Shown: positions 35,949-48,100 of the stretch, piece by piece
Numbering within the stretch: the stretch's first letter is position 1
Layout of the letters: every line of letters starts with the position of its first letter
Origin: Motacilla alba alba
Lineage: Eukaryota; Chordata; Aves; Passeriformes; Motacillidae
Length of the DNA: 64,000 nucleotides
NCBI RefSeq assembly: GCF_015832195.1
Contig: NC_052027.1
Coordinates: 12,458,149-12,522,148, forward strand
Reading direction: 5' to 3'
Notes under the pieces: model-generated
Told to the model about the DNA's origin: nothing
Databases searched by the model: none
Seen by the model: only the letters and a program-made list of their open reading frames with translations
Program-made: the position numbers and the translations under genes

Positions 35949-36075
35949 GAGGGGTTTTTTTATTGTTGTTGTTGTTTGGGCTTTTTGATTTGTGGGGTTG
36001 GATTTTTGGTTTGGTTTGGGGTTTTTGGTGGGGGGGTTGTTGATTTGTGTTTGCTATGTTTTGTTGGGTTTTTTT
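35949..36075. repeat. T/G-rich low-complexity tract
   Basis: A (TTG)n run followed by GGTTTGGTTTGGGGTTTTTG and a G7 run; the same composition as the tract 500 bases earlier. Confidence 0.7.
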
Positions 36076-38246
36076 CTGCAAAATATCTACTAAGAAGCCT
36101 TAAAAATGCGGGGAACTGACACTTGGCACTTTGTCAACAGAGAGAAGAGCAGTGAACACATCCTCAGAGGATTCCAGATGTGTGCCCTTCTGGAGAGAAC
36201 ATTTTGCCTCTGCTGGAGGGTGAAGGCAAGGTGGGCTTTATTTGCATAGTTTCCCACTTTTTAATACACTGTTTCTCATACTTTTGCTAGTGGCAGCCTT
36301 GGATTAACCTTGAATTTACCTGCATTCACTTCATCTCCCTGTGTCCAAATAGCTTTTACTTCAACCAGGAAATAGCTAACTGCTTTTGTTTTGTGAAAAT
36401 CGGTGTTACCATTTGGAGGTATTCTTGCTTTAAATAAACATGGGAATTCTGAAGTTGGCTTTGAATATAATACTTGTTATTCATGTTAAAAACATATTTG
36501 AAAGAGAGCTTTATGCAGCATGACTTCTGAGGTGGTTGTGGGAAAGGTGAGGTGAAAGGCGAATTTTTGGAGTGTGATAAGTAATGAAGATAATATATAC
36601 CATTTACACCTTTTTGAAAGCTGAAAATGTTGCCCAGGCTCTAGTGAAAGGTGACCCAGCAATGGGTGAGAGGAGCAAAAGGCAGCAAGAGTAAGAGCTG
36701 GGCCTTCAGACCAAAGCCCCCAAGAGCTCCCGGTGTGGTCTCCTGAGCTGGAGCAAACAGCCAGTGGAGGCTTCCATCTCTGAAGAAGAGAGCTCCATCT
36801 CCTAAAGAGATGAACTCCACTCTCCCTGGGCAAAAAACAGTGGTGCAAAGTCTGAAAGGGAGATTAGTTTCCTGCCTCATCAAGGATGTGATGCTGTAAG
36901 AGGATTGGATTTGCATGTCCAAGGAGCAGTGAGATTTCCTATTATTGATTACTTAGGATTCCCAAGGTAATGTTTGCTGTGTTGCTCTAATTACCTCACC
37001 AAGGTATTTAGTTAAAAGTCTATAGGTAGTTTCAATGGGTTGCAAGGTAGTATTGACAATGAAATACAGTTTTCAAGAGAGGGCTTAAGGTCCATAAATG
37101 GTGACTGGAGCTCATCTTGCAAGTGAACATTGCAGGTGGATGCATGCTGCTTCAAGATCCATTGATATGTGTGAGAAATGTCCTTGGTAAGATCACTTCT
37201 GGAATTGTCACTCCTTTAATAGTTGGGTTTGACAACAATTTTACTGTATGCAGTAAGATTTCCTCCTGAAATAAAAATATTGTGTTCATGCTTGCCTGTT
37301 ATTTTTGGACAAATCTTGATTTTATAGTGTCTCTACAGAAATTCCTCCTTTTCTTTGCCTGACCCAAAAGCTGGTTTTAAGCATGTGATGTAAACTGCTG
37401 TGTGACTGACAGATGAGCAGAAAAATAAAAATGTTATTGTCTGTATTTTATTATAATGGATGAAATCATAATTCTGTCAGACTTCATTACAAAGCCTTTA
37501 TCTCCTTTCTTCCCATTACTCATAATTTTTTTTTTTGGTGATTTTAAGTGTTGGCTCTGTAGGATTTAAATATGCTTCTGTTTGCTATAAACCTACGAGG
37601 AGGGAGAGACATCTGTGAGAAAGGATGCTTTTAAACCTGTAAATTTGAGTGTACTGCTTCTATTACTTGAAATTTTGCTTTTATGTAGTGAAGAATTATC
37701 AGGAAATTTCACATCTGGTACGTTTCAAAAAGGCTGCAACAAAGTTATTTTAATAAGAAAAATGAATGCATGAATTATTTAAAATAGTTGGTGCAACTGT
37801 TCCTATTAACTAATCCAGGCACTTGGAAGGCAATTACACTGAGCTTTGACAACACTGCCAACCCACTGCACAGTGCCTTATGCCAAAAGCTATTGTTGTT
37901 TTATTGACCACGTTCACCATTACATATGCATATGAAAAAACAGAGGCATTTTCATCGGGATTACCCTAATAGCATTAAGAGATTATTTTTTAAATTTCCT
38001 TGGAAGGAAATTCACTTAAATGAGATTACTTATTACTTGACTGGTTTCCTATCATGCTTCTATGTTTAGGTAAGTGGAGTCCATTAGAGTATAAAGTTTT
38101 TTAAAAAACTGATTTTATACATTAATGATTTCAAATAAAAGAGAAGTACTATATTTGTGCACAGCTTCTTTTGAGAAAGTGAAGTCGATGCTCTGGTTAG
38201 GAGAGATAACACTTTTTGTCCCCCTTGGTGGCCCCCCTAGTGTCAC

Positions 38247-38400
38247 CATTAGTTGCTAATTACTTGCAAACAAATAAACAATTAACTCCTCGTGCCTCTT
38301 GGTGGGAGAGTTTTCATTGACATGCTAAAACTTTCTAATAAAAGATTTTAATTAATGACGTTACAAATCCAACCCCCTTGTCAACATAGCTATAAGGACG
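38247..38400 (+). promoter_or_regulatory. HESX1: HESX1 proximal promoter with homeodomain, FOX and CRE-like sites
   Basis: Seen within 190 bases of the start codon: CATTAG, GCTAATTAC (TAATTA at 38257-38262), a forkhead-like AAATAAACA (38272-38280), AACAATTAAC, TTAATTAAT directly joined to a CRE-like TGACGTTA (38356-38363), and a TATAAG sequence at 38391. LIM-homeodomain/OTX-type input would fit the gene's early forebrain and pituitary expression; the factor identities are inferred. Confidence 0.45.
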
Positions 38401-38434
38401 ACTTGTGGAGAAATGCAAGTACAGTACCCCTGCT

Positions 38435-38648
38435 ATGCTGGCTGAGGGCGAAGGCATGGCTGGCCCCTCGCTGTGTGCTGCCACCGCAGCGGCCTCTCCG
38501 GACCGGCACAAGGTGCCCGGCTTTGGAGAGAGCAAAGCCACACACTGCTCCTTTTCAATTGAGAGTATACTGGGCCTGGAGCAGAAAAAAGATGGCATTC
38601 CAGCTGGGAAACCTCACAGACCCTGGATGGATGCATGCACCAGCTTGG
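38435..38648 (+). CDS. HESX1: HESX1 coding exon 1
   Basis: Residues 1-71, with an alanine-rich N-terminal stretch and the eh1 motif at 38552-38578. Donor GTAAGT, phase 1. The alternative start is at 38456. Confidence 0.9.
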
Positions 38649-40322
38649 GTAAGTCAGTCTGTTCTGTAACCTCTCAAGCTTTTACCCTTTAAAAATACTG
38701 GCATGTTTCTATTACAAACCTCTAAACTGAAGCTCTCCTTTTCTTGCTCTTTCTAGTTTTAGGTGATGACAGTAATCCCCATCTGCAAATCCCTGTTGTT
38801 TGCTATGAAAATCCATTATTTCATGCTAGAAGTGATCCAGTGCAAGAGGAAAACGTTTTGAAATGTGAAAAATATTTTTCAGTCACTGAAAGGCTGTCTT
38901 TCAAACGAGAATTGAGCTGGTACAGGGGTAGAAGACCAAGAACTGCATTCACTAGAAACCAGGTAGGGCTTTCCTTAGCATTTAACCAATGAGTAACAAT
39001 GTAGTTTAGTAAAATGTTAGAAGAAACCTCTAACAGCAGATAAGTTCAGTGTGATGTACCTCTGCAGAGAGAAATGTAATCAGGAACTGGTGTAAATTAA
39101 CAGGAATGTTGCTAATTTCAGCAGATCTGTGTTTATGCATGGAACCAGAATTGTGCAAACACTGATCAGAAGTCTGTTGAACAAACGAAGCTGTTATTTT
39201 ATTTATTTTACATATTACTGCTATGAACATAGTGTTAACTATTCAACAAGTGTATTTTAATCTCCTCAGATTGAAGTCTTGGAAAACGTTTTTAAAATGA
39301 ACTCCTACCCTGGCATTGATATTAGAGAAGAGTTAGCTCGCAAGTTAGATTTAGATGAAGACAGAATCCAGGTAATTAAAGATTTATTTGAACTTTTCTG
39401 TAATTCCAGCTATATGTACTCTCTGCTTATATACATAAGTGGTTTGACAGCAGTAATGAGAATGTTAATACTCTCCATTTAAACCAATGTATATCCATGA
39501 AACGTGCCTTCAATGATTTGTGAAATGGAAACCATTGAATTCCTTCTGAAATTTAAAGCCTTCCATAGCACTGATGAGGTATTCATCACTATAATATTTC
39601 CTCAATATCTGCTCTGTTAATCTCTAGTTATTATCTGCAGAACTTGATAATTTCCTTAAAAATTTTTTTATGTTTTGCTTGTCACCATATTTGAAAAATA
39701 GATTTGAAACAGGTATGGACATAATTTGTGAGACTGCCAGCAGAGCACAGATGTGTTAAACCAGTGTTTGAACCTATGTCTTGCTCTGGCCAAAAGCAAA
39801 ATCCATTCAGGAATGTTAATTATTGATTTCCAGGTAATTCAATGTGATAAGGAGCATACTGCAAACATAAGAATTTGGACTTCGCTTTGTTGTTTATCAG
39901 GCTTTTGTTGCAAATATTATATGGGGCTTGATGAGAAACTTGATGCTGCAAATAGTTTAGCAGCTGAAGAAATAGCAGCACAAGACATGTGCTGATCTCA
40001 CTTTCCAGTTAACCTGGGGATATTATTTTCTTTGTCTGTGGTGATAAAATTACAGGTAGCAGATGACACGCTGTCATCTGCAGATTTTAAATTTATATTG
40101 AACTTGCAAACTGCTGTTGTCACACAAAATATTGTCATACTGTGTGAATACTTTTAAGTTTCAAATATTGTTCTGCTTCCACTGCTGTGTTTCTGAAAAG
40201 TATCCCTTCTCTTTCCATTTTAGATCTGGTTTCAGAACCGTCGTGCAAAGCTGAAAAGATCACACAGAGAATCTCAGTTTCTAATGGTGAAAAATACTTT
40301 CACCTCCAGCCTGCTAGAGTAG
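38435..40322 (+). CDS. HESX1: HESX1 homeobox repressor (four coding exons)
   Basis: Coding exons: 38435-38648, 38763-38962, 39270-39371, 40224-40322; 615 bases, 204 residues plus TAG. Seen: an eh1 motif FSIESILGL (residues 40-48), the conserved KPHRPW (59-64), [15 protein letters not shown], and a complete 60-residue homeodomain (127-186) with [13 protein letters not shown], i.e. Gln50 and Asn51 of the recognition helix. Family knowledge: HESX1 (Anf/Rpx) is a paired-like repressor that recruits TLE/Groucho through eh1 and acts in forebrain and pituitary development. Start: 38435 is the first in-frame ATG; a second ATG at 38456 (MAGPSL) aligns better with the mammalian MSPSL N-terminus and has the stronger Kozak context, giving 197 residues. 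Human is 185. Confidence 0.95.
38763..38962 (+). CDS. HESX1: HESX1 coding exon 2
   Basis: Residues 72-138, [20 protein letters not shown] through [13 protein letters not shown], the start of the homeodomain. An alternative AG six bases earlier (exon from 38757) stays in frame and would add Val-Leu. Donor GTAGGG. Confidence 0.9.
39270..39371 (+). CDS. HESX1: HESX1 coding exon 3
   Basis: Residues 139-172, homeodomain helices 1-2: [20 protein letters not shown] then [14 protein letters not shown]. Phase 0 to 0. Confidence 0.95.
40224..40322 (+). CDS. HESX1: HESX1 terminal coding exon 4
   Basis: Residues 173-204, recognition helix [20 protein letters not shown] and the short tail ending SSLLE, then TAG. 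Confidence 0.96.
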   Translation: MWFQNRRAKLKRSHRESQFLMVKNTFTSSLLE

Positions 40323-40451
40323 AAGGAAGGATGGCTTGCTGTTACAGTACTGCTACAGAAAATGAAGAATTATTCATAACCTGTATTAAGTAATGATATA
40401 GTAATTATGATTTTATGCCCAGATTTGAAAGTTTATTATAATTTTCATTCA

Positions 40452-40457
40452 AATAAA
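40452..40457 (+). terminator. HESX1 poly(A) signal candidate AATAAA
   Basis: 130 bases after the stop; a second AATAAA is at 40673-40678. Both give a short 3' UTR. Confidence 0.55.
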
Positions 40458-43400
40458 CTGTAAATACTTGAAGTATTATTCTAATCTACTTTTTGTGGAA
40501 AAAGTGAACTTTTCCTATATATATTTGAGTAAGTATTTTCAGAGATTTTGAGATATTTTTGCAGTTTAAAACAATGCAAACCCTAGGTTGCACACGAATT
40601 TCAGCTACTATGAATTACTGCAGATGACTTGACAAGCCTTATGGTTTTAGAAGAAGTCTGTTTGAAGTCTGAAATAAACTATCTGCATAATAGATTTTGC
40701 TACAGGAAACGGTTTGTCGCATTGCAGTTTAAATATCTCATTTATAAAGAATTTGATAGTTTTCATAAAGAAGATAATTTTTAGAAAAAGGTGTCTCCAA
40801 TGGAAGGACTAATATTCAACTGACCTAAGTTTTAACCATTGCTCAGTTAAAAGAAGCTGACAGTTATAATCTTTTAATGTCATTTTAATTAATTTAGGTT
40901 ATTTGCCTATTTAATTCTCTAACTTGGTTATCTCTTCTCTTGTTAGTATAACTGTTCCAGTTATGGAAATTGCCCTATTATCTTTTAATGACAGAATGTA
41001 GCATTTCATGGGATCAGATCAGTGGGGCCAAACCAGACAATCCAGATCATTGCCATTAATTTTAGGGTGTTGAATTCATTTTTATCAAACAGTTCATGAA
41101 AGTTAATTAGCCTCATATTTGATATTGAACCTGAATTCAAGGAGAGCCATATACCAAAAAAACCCCTCGAGTCCAGCTTCATGGGCACCATGAAGGGAAA
41201 CATTGTAAGTACAAGCTGATGCTGCTCTTTGTTCAGCAGGGCTCTGAGCACTTGCCTCGTGTGCTGATGACCTTCAGTGAGACTCCAGGCTGTGTTTCTC
41301 GCTCGACATAAATTCTACATTATCTCATGAACAAACAAAGTATTGCTCTTCCTTTCTTCATGCTTGTATCCATAGCTGTTGTTCAGTAGGATGAAAGGTA
41401 AGTTGATAAAAGAGGGTGATAGAAAAAATAATTTTATGTAGTCTCATACTAGGAAAAGCTAAAGGGAGGGATGATCTGACAGTCCTTACTTAGTATTTTG
41501 AATTGTAGTTTGAGTTACAAGAGATTAAATAAAAAACATTTCTATATTTTCTGAAAAATACCACTGAAAAACTGCATTACTTTAGAACTAGGTGACAGAT
41601 ATTGGCCCTTCCATGTTTTCATCTTCATTGGCTCATTGCCTTCACTTTTATGCAGAATCCTAAAAATCTTGAATTGTTTGGCTTTGCTCCTGGAAATCTT
41701 ATTTTAATATGCAAATAACAAACTTTTATCTGATATCGAAACATTATTTTTTGTGCTTTATTGGATTTGGGAAATAATATTCCTAACTGAATTCTTTTGT
41801 ATCCTGCATTCCAAAATACTTAAGAGAACCCACAAGTAAAGCAATTTAAATTGAGCCAGATCCATTAGGAATAGTTTTTAGAGAAATTGAAATCTCAATT
41901 CAGATACCTGCCTGATCTAGTAAAGGCAAAGACAATATTGGGAATGCATTCTTTTATTTTGTTTTTCTTCACACCTCAAAACGTATATTGCCCATAGCTT
42001 AACCTCATTGCAGGTAATCTGAAACTATTGTCTGCTTTGCTTCTGGATACAAAGTTTCCAGCAGCAACAGATTACACTAATCTGTACAGATTGATTGCTT
42101 AAGAACCTTACTCTATTATCTGGCAAATACCTAAATACACCTAAAGTCTGCTATAATGGAACTTGGCTCAAGTGACGGAAGTCTGACAAAGCAATTTAAG
42201 AGAAGCAGTAGAATAGTAGCAGAATAATAATAGCGCCAGCCCTGGTATCCTGCTCTCTCTCCATTAGCAAATGTTACCAGCAGGATCTTTAGTGTGAGGT
42301 ACTAGGAGTGTCCCACACAGTGCTAGGGGGAAAATAATTTAAAAGCAAAGTTGCATTATTTGCTTCATTTGGCTTAGCTTGTTCTTTCCAGAGTAAAGGA
42401 ATCAGCAAGTCAAAAAAGAACCTCTCTCTTTACATTTCTACCACTTTGGCCAGCATGGGTTTAAATTGTGCCCATCACTTTCTCAAATAGAGCTGGATTT
42501 TTTTTCCCACCTTGAGAAGTATTAGTCTGGACTTCACAGGGCCTTTGTCTTGTCGGGGCAATATGCAGGGCTCCCTTGGCAATGTATGTGACAGTTGTGT
42601 TTCCTGTGAGGAGCAGCAGTGGGGGAGGCCACCCTGTGTGCTGGAATCCAGCCCTGCTCTTTCATTCCTTAGATTTATTTAATTTCAATATTAATTGTTA
42701 GATTGATTGTTAGACTTCGTCCCTTTATTTTAAAGGACTTACATTATTGGATGGGAAATAGAAGGTATTTTATTTTTAAAAATACTTTGCAGCTATAGTG
42801 ATTGACATGAATTATTGTTTCATGTCCTGTTATTTGTTTAATGGATTCATCTTGAATCAAAATCACATTCTGTTACTATATATGAGCTATTTATAATATC
42901 TTGTGTATGTATTTGATAATGAAAGAGTAAAAAGACAAAGTATAATAATCATTATATGGGGGGAGCTGGGGCTGTTTGACCTCTTGGGGGGCACAAGGAT
43001 CCCACCTGATTGCTTCAAAAGGGAGCTCTTGTGGTCACAGTGGGCACACAGGGCTGTTGTGAGGGAGAGGAAGCCAGGGCTGCTGAACAGCCTTCAGTTC
43101 TAGATTCCTTTGTGGGGGAATAGTGCCTGGATTTGTGTGACATGAGGGGAAAGGGCTACACAGAAAATATGGAAACCACTCTGTCTATTTTGGCTACCCA
43201 AAGTTGATTTTGGTGGCCAGCAGCATTTTCAGGAGAATCCCAGGAAGGACGAAGTGTTGCCTTGCATGGCCCAATGTTACCACTGAGGTTTTGCTTTCTT
43301 AGATTAACTAGCAAATTGGAAAATTAATCATGTACTTGTTGAGTTTAGAAACAGCAATAAATTGGATTTCTTTTAATCCCTGTTTTTTTTGCAGGACACT

Positions 43401-44616
43401 GTTTATTAAGCAAGTAGGTAAAAACATGATCAAAAATGCTTAGAGATATATGGGCTTTGGTGTAGCTGGGTGTGATTGCCAAAGACTTTCATACCCCTGG
43501 GTATGTTTTACATTTGATCACATGGACGTGCTGTGGGGCTGCTATTAGAGTGACTGAATAAGTACTGCATTGCTTGTGCCTTAAAAAATAAAAGGAAAAA
43601 AGAGAGCAAAAAAGCAGTGAAAGGATAGATTTTGCAAGTGTGTTTTGATCCATGTTGTGAATCAGTGGGTGTGAAGTCCAGCATCTTGGGCAAACAGAGT
43701 ATGTCGTGGAATCACACAGGTGCAGGTAGTGCTTTTGATATTAAATTTCAAGCAGGGTCACGTGGCTTGGGATGTTGTAAGGATGTGTGTGTGTGACCAG
43801 TAAAATTGATACAACACCTAGGCTGAAAGAGAAGTAAATGTTCCTTTCTGCAGTTATGTTTGAGGATTCTTTTCTCCTAGCTCCTAATCCAGGTTTTCGT
43901 CTGCCACTAAGATGGCCTGAGAACACCACGAGTCACTCTTTTCCTTAATCTTGTGCAATTTGGAGGTGAAAGGACAGAAGGAGGCAGGTGGTATAAGATA
44001 GTCCCCTTCATTAAAATTATCTAGGTCATTAGTCTTGTTATTAATCACTATGAAATTTTGGGACTTTGCAATTTTTAAATTGCCTAGGTTTCAAACTCGT
44101 TATCTCATTGTGACCTTTAAAAAAATCCATAACCTTGCATCAACTCAATTATTGTACCTTCTTTTTTCTCTGATCCTTTCTTTCTCTCTTAAAACCAAGT
44201 TTTTATTTTACCAGTCCATGACATTTTACTACTTCTAATGTTTTAAGTGCCTGACCACAATTTCGAGATGCTGGAGCATTCTCTTGTCTGTATAAACAAA
44301 TTATGTTTTATAAAATGAAAATGAAAAATATTTTTATTGATAGATTTCATACTTTTAATATTCCGAATTTTATTGTATGAATCATAGTAATACTCCAAAA
44401 TATCATTGGATTCAGTTTCTATGAATGATGCCATATTAAGGAAATTAAGAAGATAGCAGATAAAGTATTCTGCACTAAAAATCGCTGGCTATTTATTTGG
44501 CTTTTCCATATAAATTCAGACTTTAAAGTGATACATTTTGAAACGGTTTTAGTCTGTAGTTGAACTGCCTAGAAAAGTGCTGGGCTGCTTCTGTCCTCTA
44601 GAGGCTGGATTTAGTA

Positions 44617-44690
44617 ATGACAGCCCCACGGGCTGTGGGATTTAATGCGCGCCCTGCAGCGCAGCCGGGGGCACGGGGTGCCCGCAGGGG
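44617..44690. other. isolated GC-rich patch with two hairpins
   Basis: A CpG-containing patch of about 75 bases in AT-rich surroundings. It has two inverted repeats: ACAGCCC-CAC-GGGCTGT (44620-44636) and, shortly after, GGGCAC-GGG-GTGCCC. Function unknown. Confidence 0.5.
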
Positions 44691-44935
44691 ATTGACCGAT
44701 CCTTCCAATGACACAATATTTGTGACCGAATTTATGTTCTGCACGCGTACAAGGCCTGATTTTCCAAAGCTCTGAGTACTCAATATTGAACAGAACCTAA
44801 TGATGGGTGAGTGCTTAATATTTTTGATACTCTGAACAGCCAACCTTTTAAAATCTTACCTCTAAATGAATTTAGGCTGCTGTTGGGACTCTGTGTCTGT
44901 AAGGCTGCCCAGCATTGTCTGTTTATGGTAGGAGA

Positions 44936-45185
44936 ATATTTTCACATTCCAGAAAGGAATTCTCAGGAAGAGTTTCTTCACAGAAAGGGTTTAACATCGT
45001 TAAACAGAAATTGTTTAGCATTGGGACAGGCTGCCCAGGGAGATGTGGAATTGCCATCCCTGGACATGCTCAAGAAACCACGGGATGTGGCATTGAGTGC
45101 AATGGTCTGCTTCAGAGTGTGATGGTTGGTCAGAGGTTGGGTTTGGTCTTAGAGGTCTTTTCTAAGCGAAATTATTCTGTGAAAG
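44936..45185 (+). mobile_element. CR1-like LINE 3' fragment
   Basis: Reads TTGGGACAGGCTGCCCAGGG, GCCATCCCTGGACATGCTCAAG in pieces, then GTCTTAGAGGTCTTTTCTAA near its end, all CR1 3' landmarks in sense orientation. Confidence 0.75.
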
Positions 45186-48100
45186 CATTTGACAAGTTAT
45201 CCTGCCGTTCTAGAATAACTCCACTCATTATGGTGTCAAACTTAGAATGACTTCTGGTACAATATCTGCTAATATAATTCTTCTGTGATAATAAATACAG
45301 TGTTGTCAATGCAAATATTTGCTCGGCAAAAAACTTATTGCCACCAGATTTTCAGTTTTCATTGTTTCATCACATTAGTAGGATAAGAAATTACTTTGTG
45401 ATGTTTAAATACTACACATTTCTTTACCATTCATGCTGCTTTTCAAAGCATTCAGTCAGCAAAATATTAAAAAATATTTTAAAATATTATAGTATCTATC
45501 TGTAATTATTCAATTATTTTGTAGGCTTCTCTAACTTCAGAGTAGCATCCCATTGTGTGCTATGGGATGTGGCTATCTGACAATATTCCTGTAGTTTGCT
45601 CTAATTCATTTTGGCAGAGGAGGGAAGTCAGAGGGAAGCATTCTCAGGAGGCATCAGCACTGCTCTTAGAATGCTGAGACTTCTGTAAAATTTAAGTTGG
45701 ATACATGGAAAATCTTTTCTTGGGAATGTTTTTGTTTAAATTAAAAAAACTGATCCAGTTTTTTCCTTCTGTCCTCTGTAAACGTACAATCCTGGGCAGT
45801 TAGTTTTATTGCAATTTGTGGTTTAGGAGGACTGGTGTTTTCAGTGGTTGCTACAATTATAATCTAATTAGAAAGAAATAAGATTAATCTCTTGTAGTTT
45901 ACCATATTAACAGGCTTTAACTTTCCATGGAGTCTTAACAAATCTTGTTCACTGCATTTCAGTCTGTTATTATCTGCATATTTATCTTACTCTTTCCAAA
46001 AATAAGCAACTAACTCAATCCTGATATCCAACTGCTTAAAATTTGTATTTTAAAGTAACATGCCAGACTGAGAAAGGAGAGAAAAAGAGCCATGAGTTTG
46101 TTCGTTGGAGAGGTAGACCTGCCAACAACAATTATCATTCCTAATAGGGCCTTTCCTCTGTTTTTTTCAGCCCAGTCGTGTAGAATTGCTGTGCATTCTT
46201 TCGTAAATCTGTTGTAAAGTGTTCTAAAATTACACTGGAATATTTTGGGAAGTATTTGTCATATAAACAAAAAAAAAGGCACAATTTCCATATGCCTCCA
46301 GCCTTCGTATTTTCTTTTGTTTGTGTATTTCCCCTTGTGGGAGTAGAATGATGTGCTATTGACAAAGGGCTTTCCAATCTTCTTCCACACTGGTTGCACA
46401 AAAGTCAGACTTTTTAAAATTCTTCCAGTCATGTTTCTATTGTTCTGCAGGGGTATCTGTTACAAGTGTCTCTATGCATTTTAATTGCAAAAAATTTCAG
46501 AACATTTCTTTTAGCCTTAATTACCCTTAGCTTTTGGCCTCAAATAACAAATGATGTCATCCCAAAGTGCTTGAGCAAATTGCTCTCCCTCAGTTAAATG
46601 GGAAAGGGTTTAAGGCAGGTTATGCTCAGTGAGGGGTCCCTTAGTGTGCTAGGATTAATTTTGCAGACATTGCCACAGGATGCTGTTGAATTGCACAATA
46701 GACTATTAAATCAGGTTAGAGTTGTTCTCCCACCCCACCTCCCTCCCCCGTGTTTCCCTGCAGAAGGAGAATGACAGACTGTCTGCATGGGAAGCACTGT
46801 GCTGCAATAAGAGAGGGTTGAGAGTAGAATTAAAACTGGAAACTTTTGTGAAGACGCTACTTTATTATAATTTCTGGCTTTTATTCAAACTGCATTGTGA
46901 GGATCTTGCTTTGCATTTTTTATAGCTGTTTGAGATAAAATTACTATATTGCAGAAATACATTATTTTAAAATTGAACATTACAAATTATTCACTTGCTA
47001 AATAATAAAACATAGATAACTTTGGGGATACAGTTGTTGGTTCAGAATAATTTCAGTTCAACAGAATTTTTATTGAAAAATGTCTCAACCATTCAATTTT
47101 TCATTTTCTTTGCATCATAAATCTACTCTTATTTAAAAGTGCAGTTTCATATTACCCCTAAGCCAGTGTAACAGAAGACTGCTGCTGAAAGATGCAGTCC
47201 TGTCCTGCTCCCTCAGAAACAACATGTGGCCACAGGGGGAGTCACTTTGGTGTGCTTTTGGAGCAGGGAGGAGTGTGTTGAATAATCTTAGAGAACTTCC
47301 TTTATTATATTCGTATGAATAAACAGATACAAAACTAAACAGAAACACAGAAAGCAGACATTTGACTACAAACATTTTCTGACCGTAGAAGAAGGAGGTG
47401 TCTGTACAATACAGGGAACTGTGAGGTCTGGGGAGGGGTGACATTATATGAAGATTTGTATCCATGGATCACTGACAAATTGTTAATTTGATGGTGATCA
47501 GAAGTAATTTTCATATAATAGCTGTTTGGTTTAGTTCAGTCATTTCCTTTTCTCCGTGACATACTCCTACATCTGATGCTGACTTGAGCCTCTAGGAATA
47601 TAGGACTTAAACTTCTCTGGTCATTAAGTGCAATTTCCTGTAGAAGAGATTAAGTCATCCAGAAAGGTCACAAGACCATTCACTACTTTCTTTCTGAACT
47701 CTACAAGCCTCAAAACATCCCCAAATATCTGCAGATAGACTTGAGATTTTTGAGAAAAATCTCAAACATGACACTGTGACCAAAAAAATGAGCAGGAGAG
47801 AAACATCCCTGCTGGTACACTCTGTGGGATTCTGGAGATCTGGCTTAGGCAGCAGGGAGGACTGGGTGCTCTGTTTCAGGACCTGTTGCAAAGCATCTGG
47901 ATATAGAAATGGCTGGCAGTGTCAAAATAGAATCCATGCATCCAATTCCACTTTCCCATCTGGGCACAGCAGCAGCTCCTCCTGAAGTGCCAATAAATGT
48001 GTGGCCACAGCAGGAGCTCTTTGCCACTCCTGAGAGAGAAGCAGCCCCTGGAGTGGAATTGTTCTGGAGGCTCTTACCCACTGGTACTGCCTGGATGACC

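Larger units (their letters stand above)
34320..38240. other. APPL1-HESX1 intergenic region
   Basis: Divergent intergenic DNA, mostly AT-rich. It holds the CR1 fragment at 34783-35070 and two G/T-rich low-complexity tracts. I recognise no gene. Confidence 0.5.

Noticed and set aside
42950..43105. A G-rich stretch considered as another CR1 or LTR fragment.
   Set aside because: Some word similarity to CR1 only; not enough landmarks to call.
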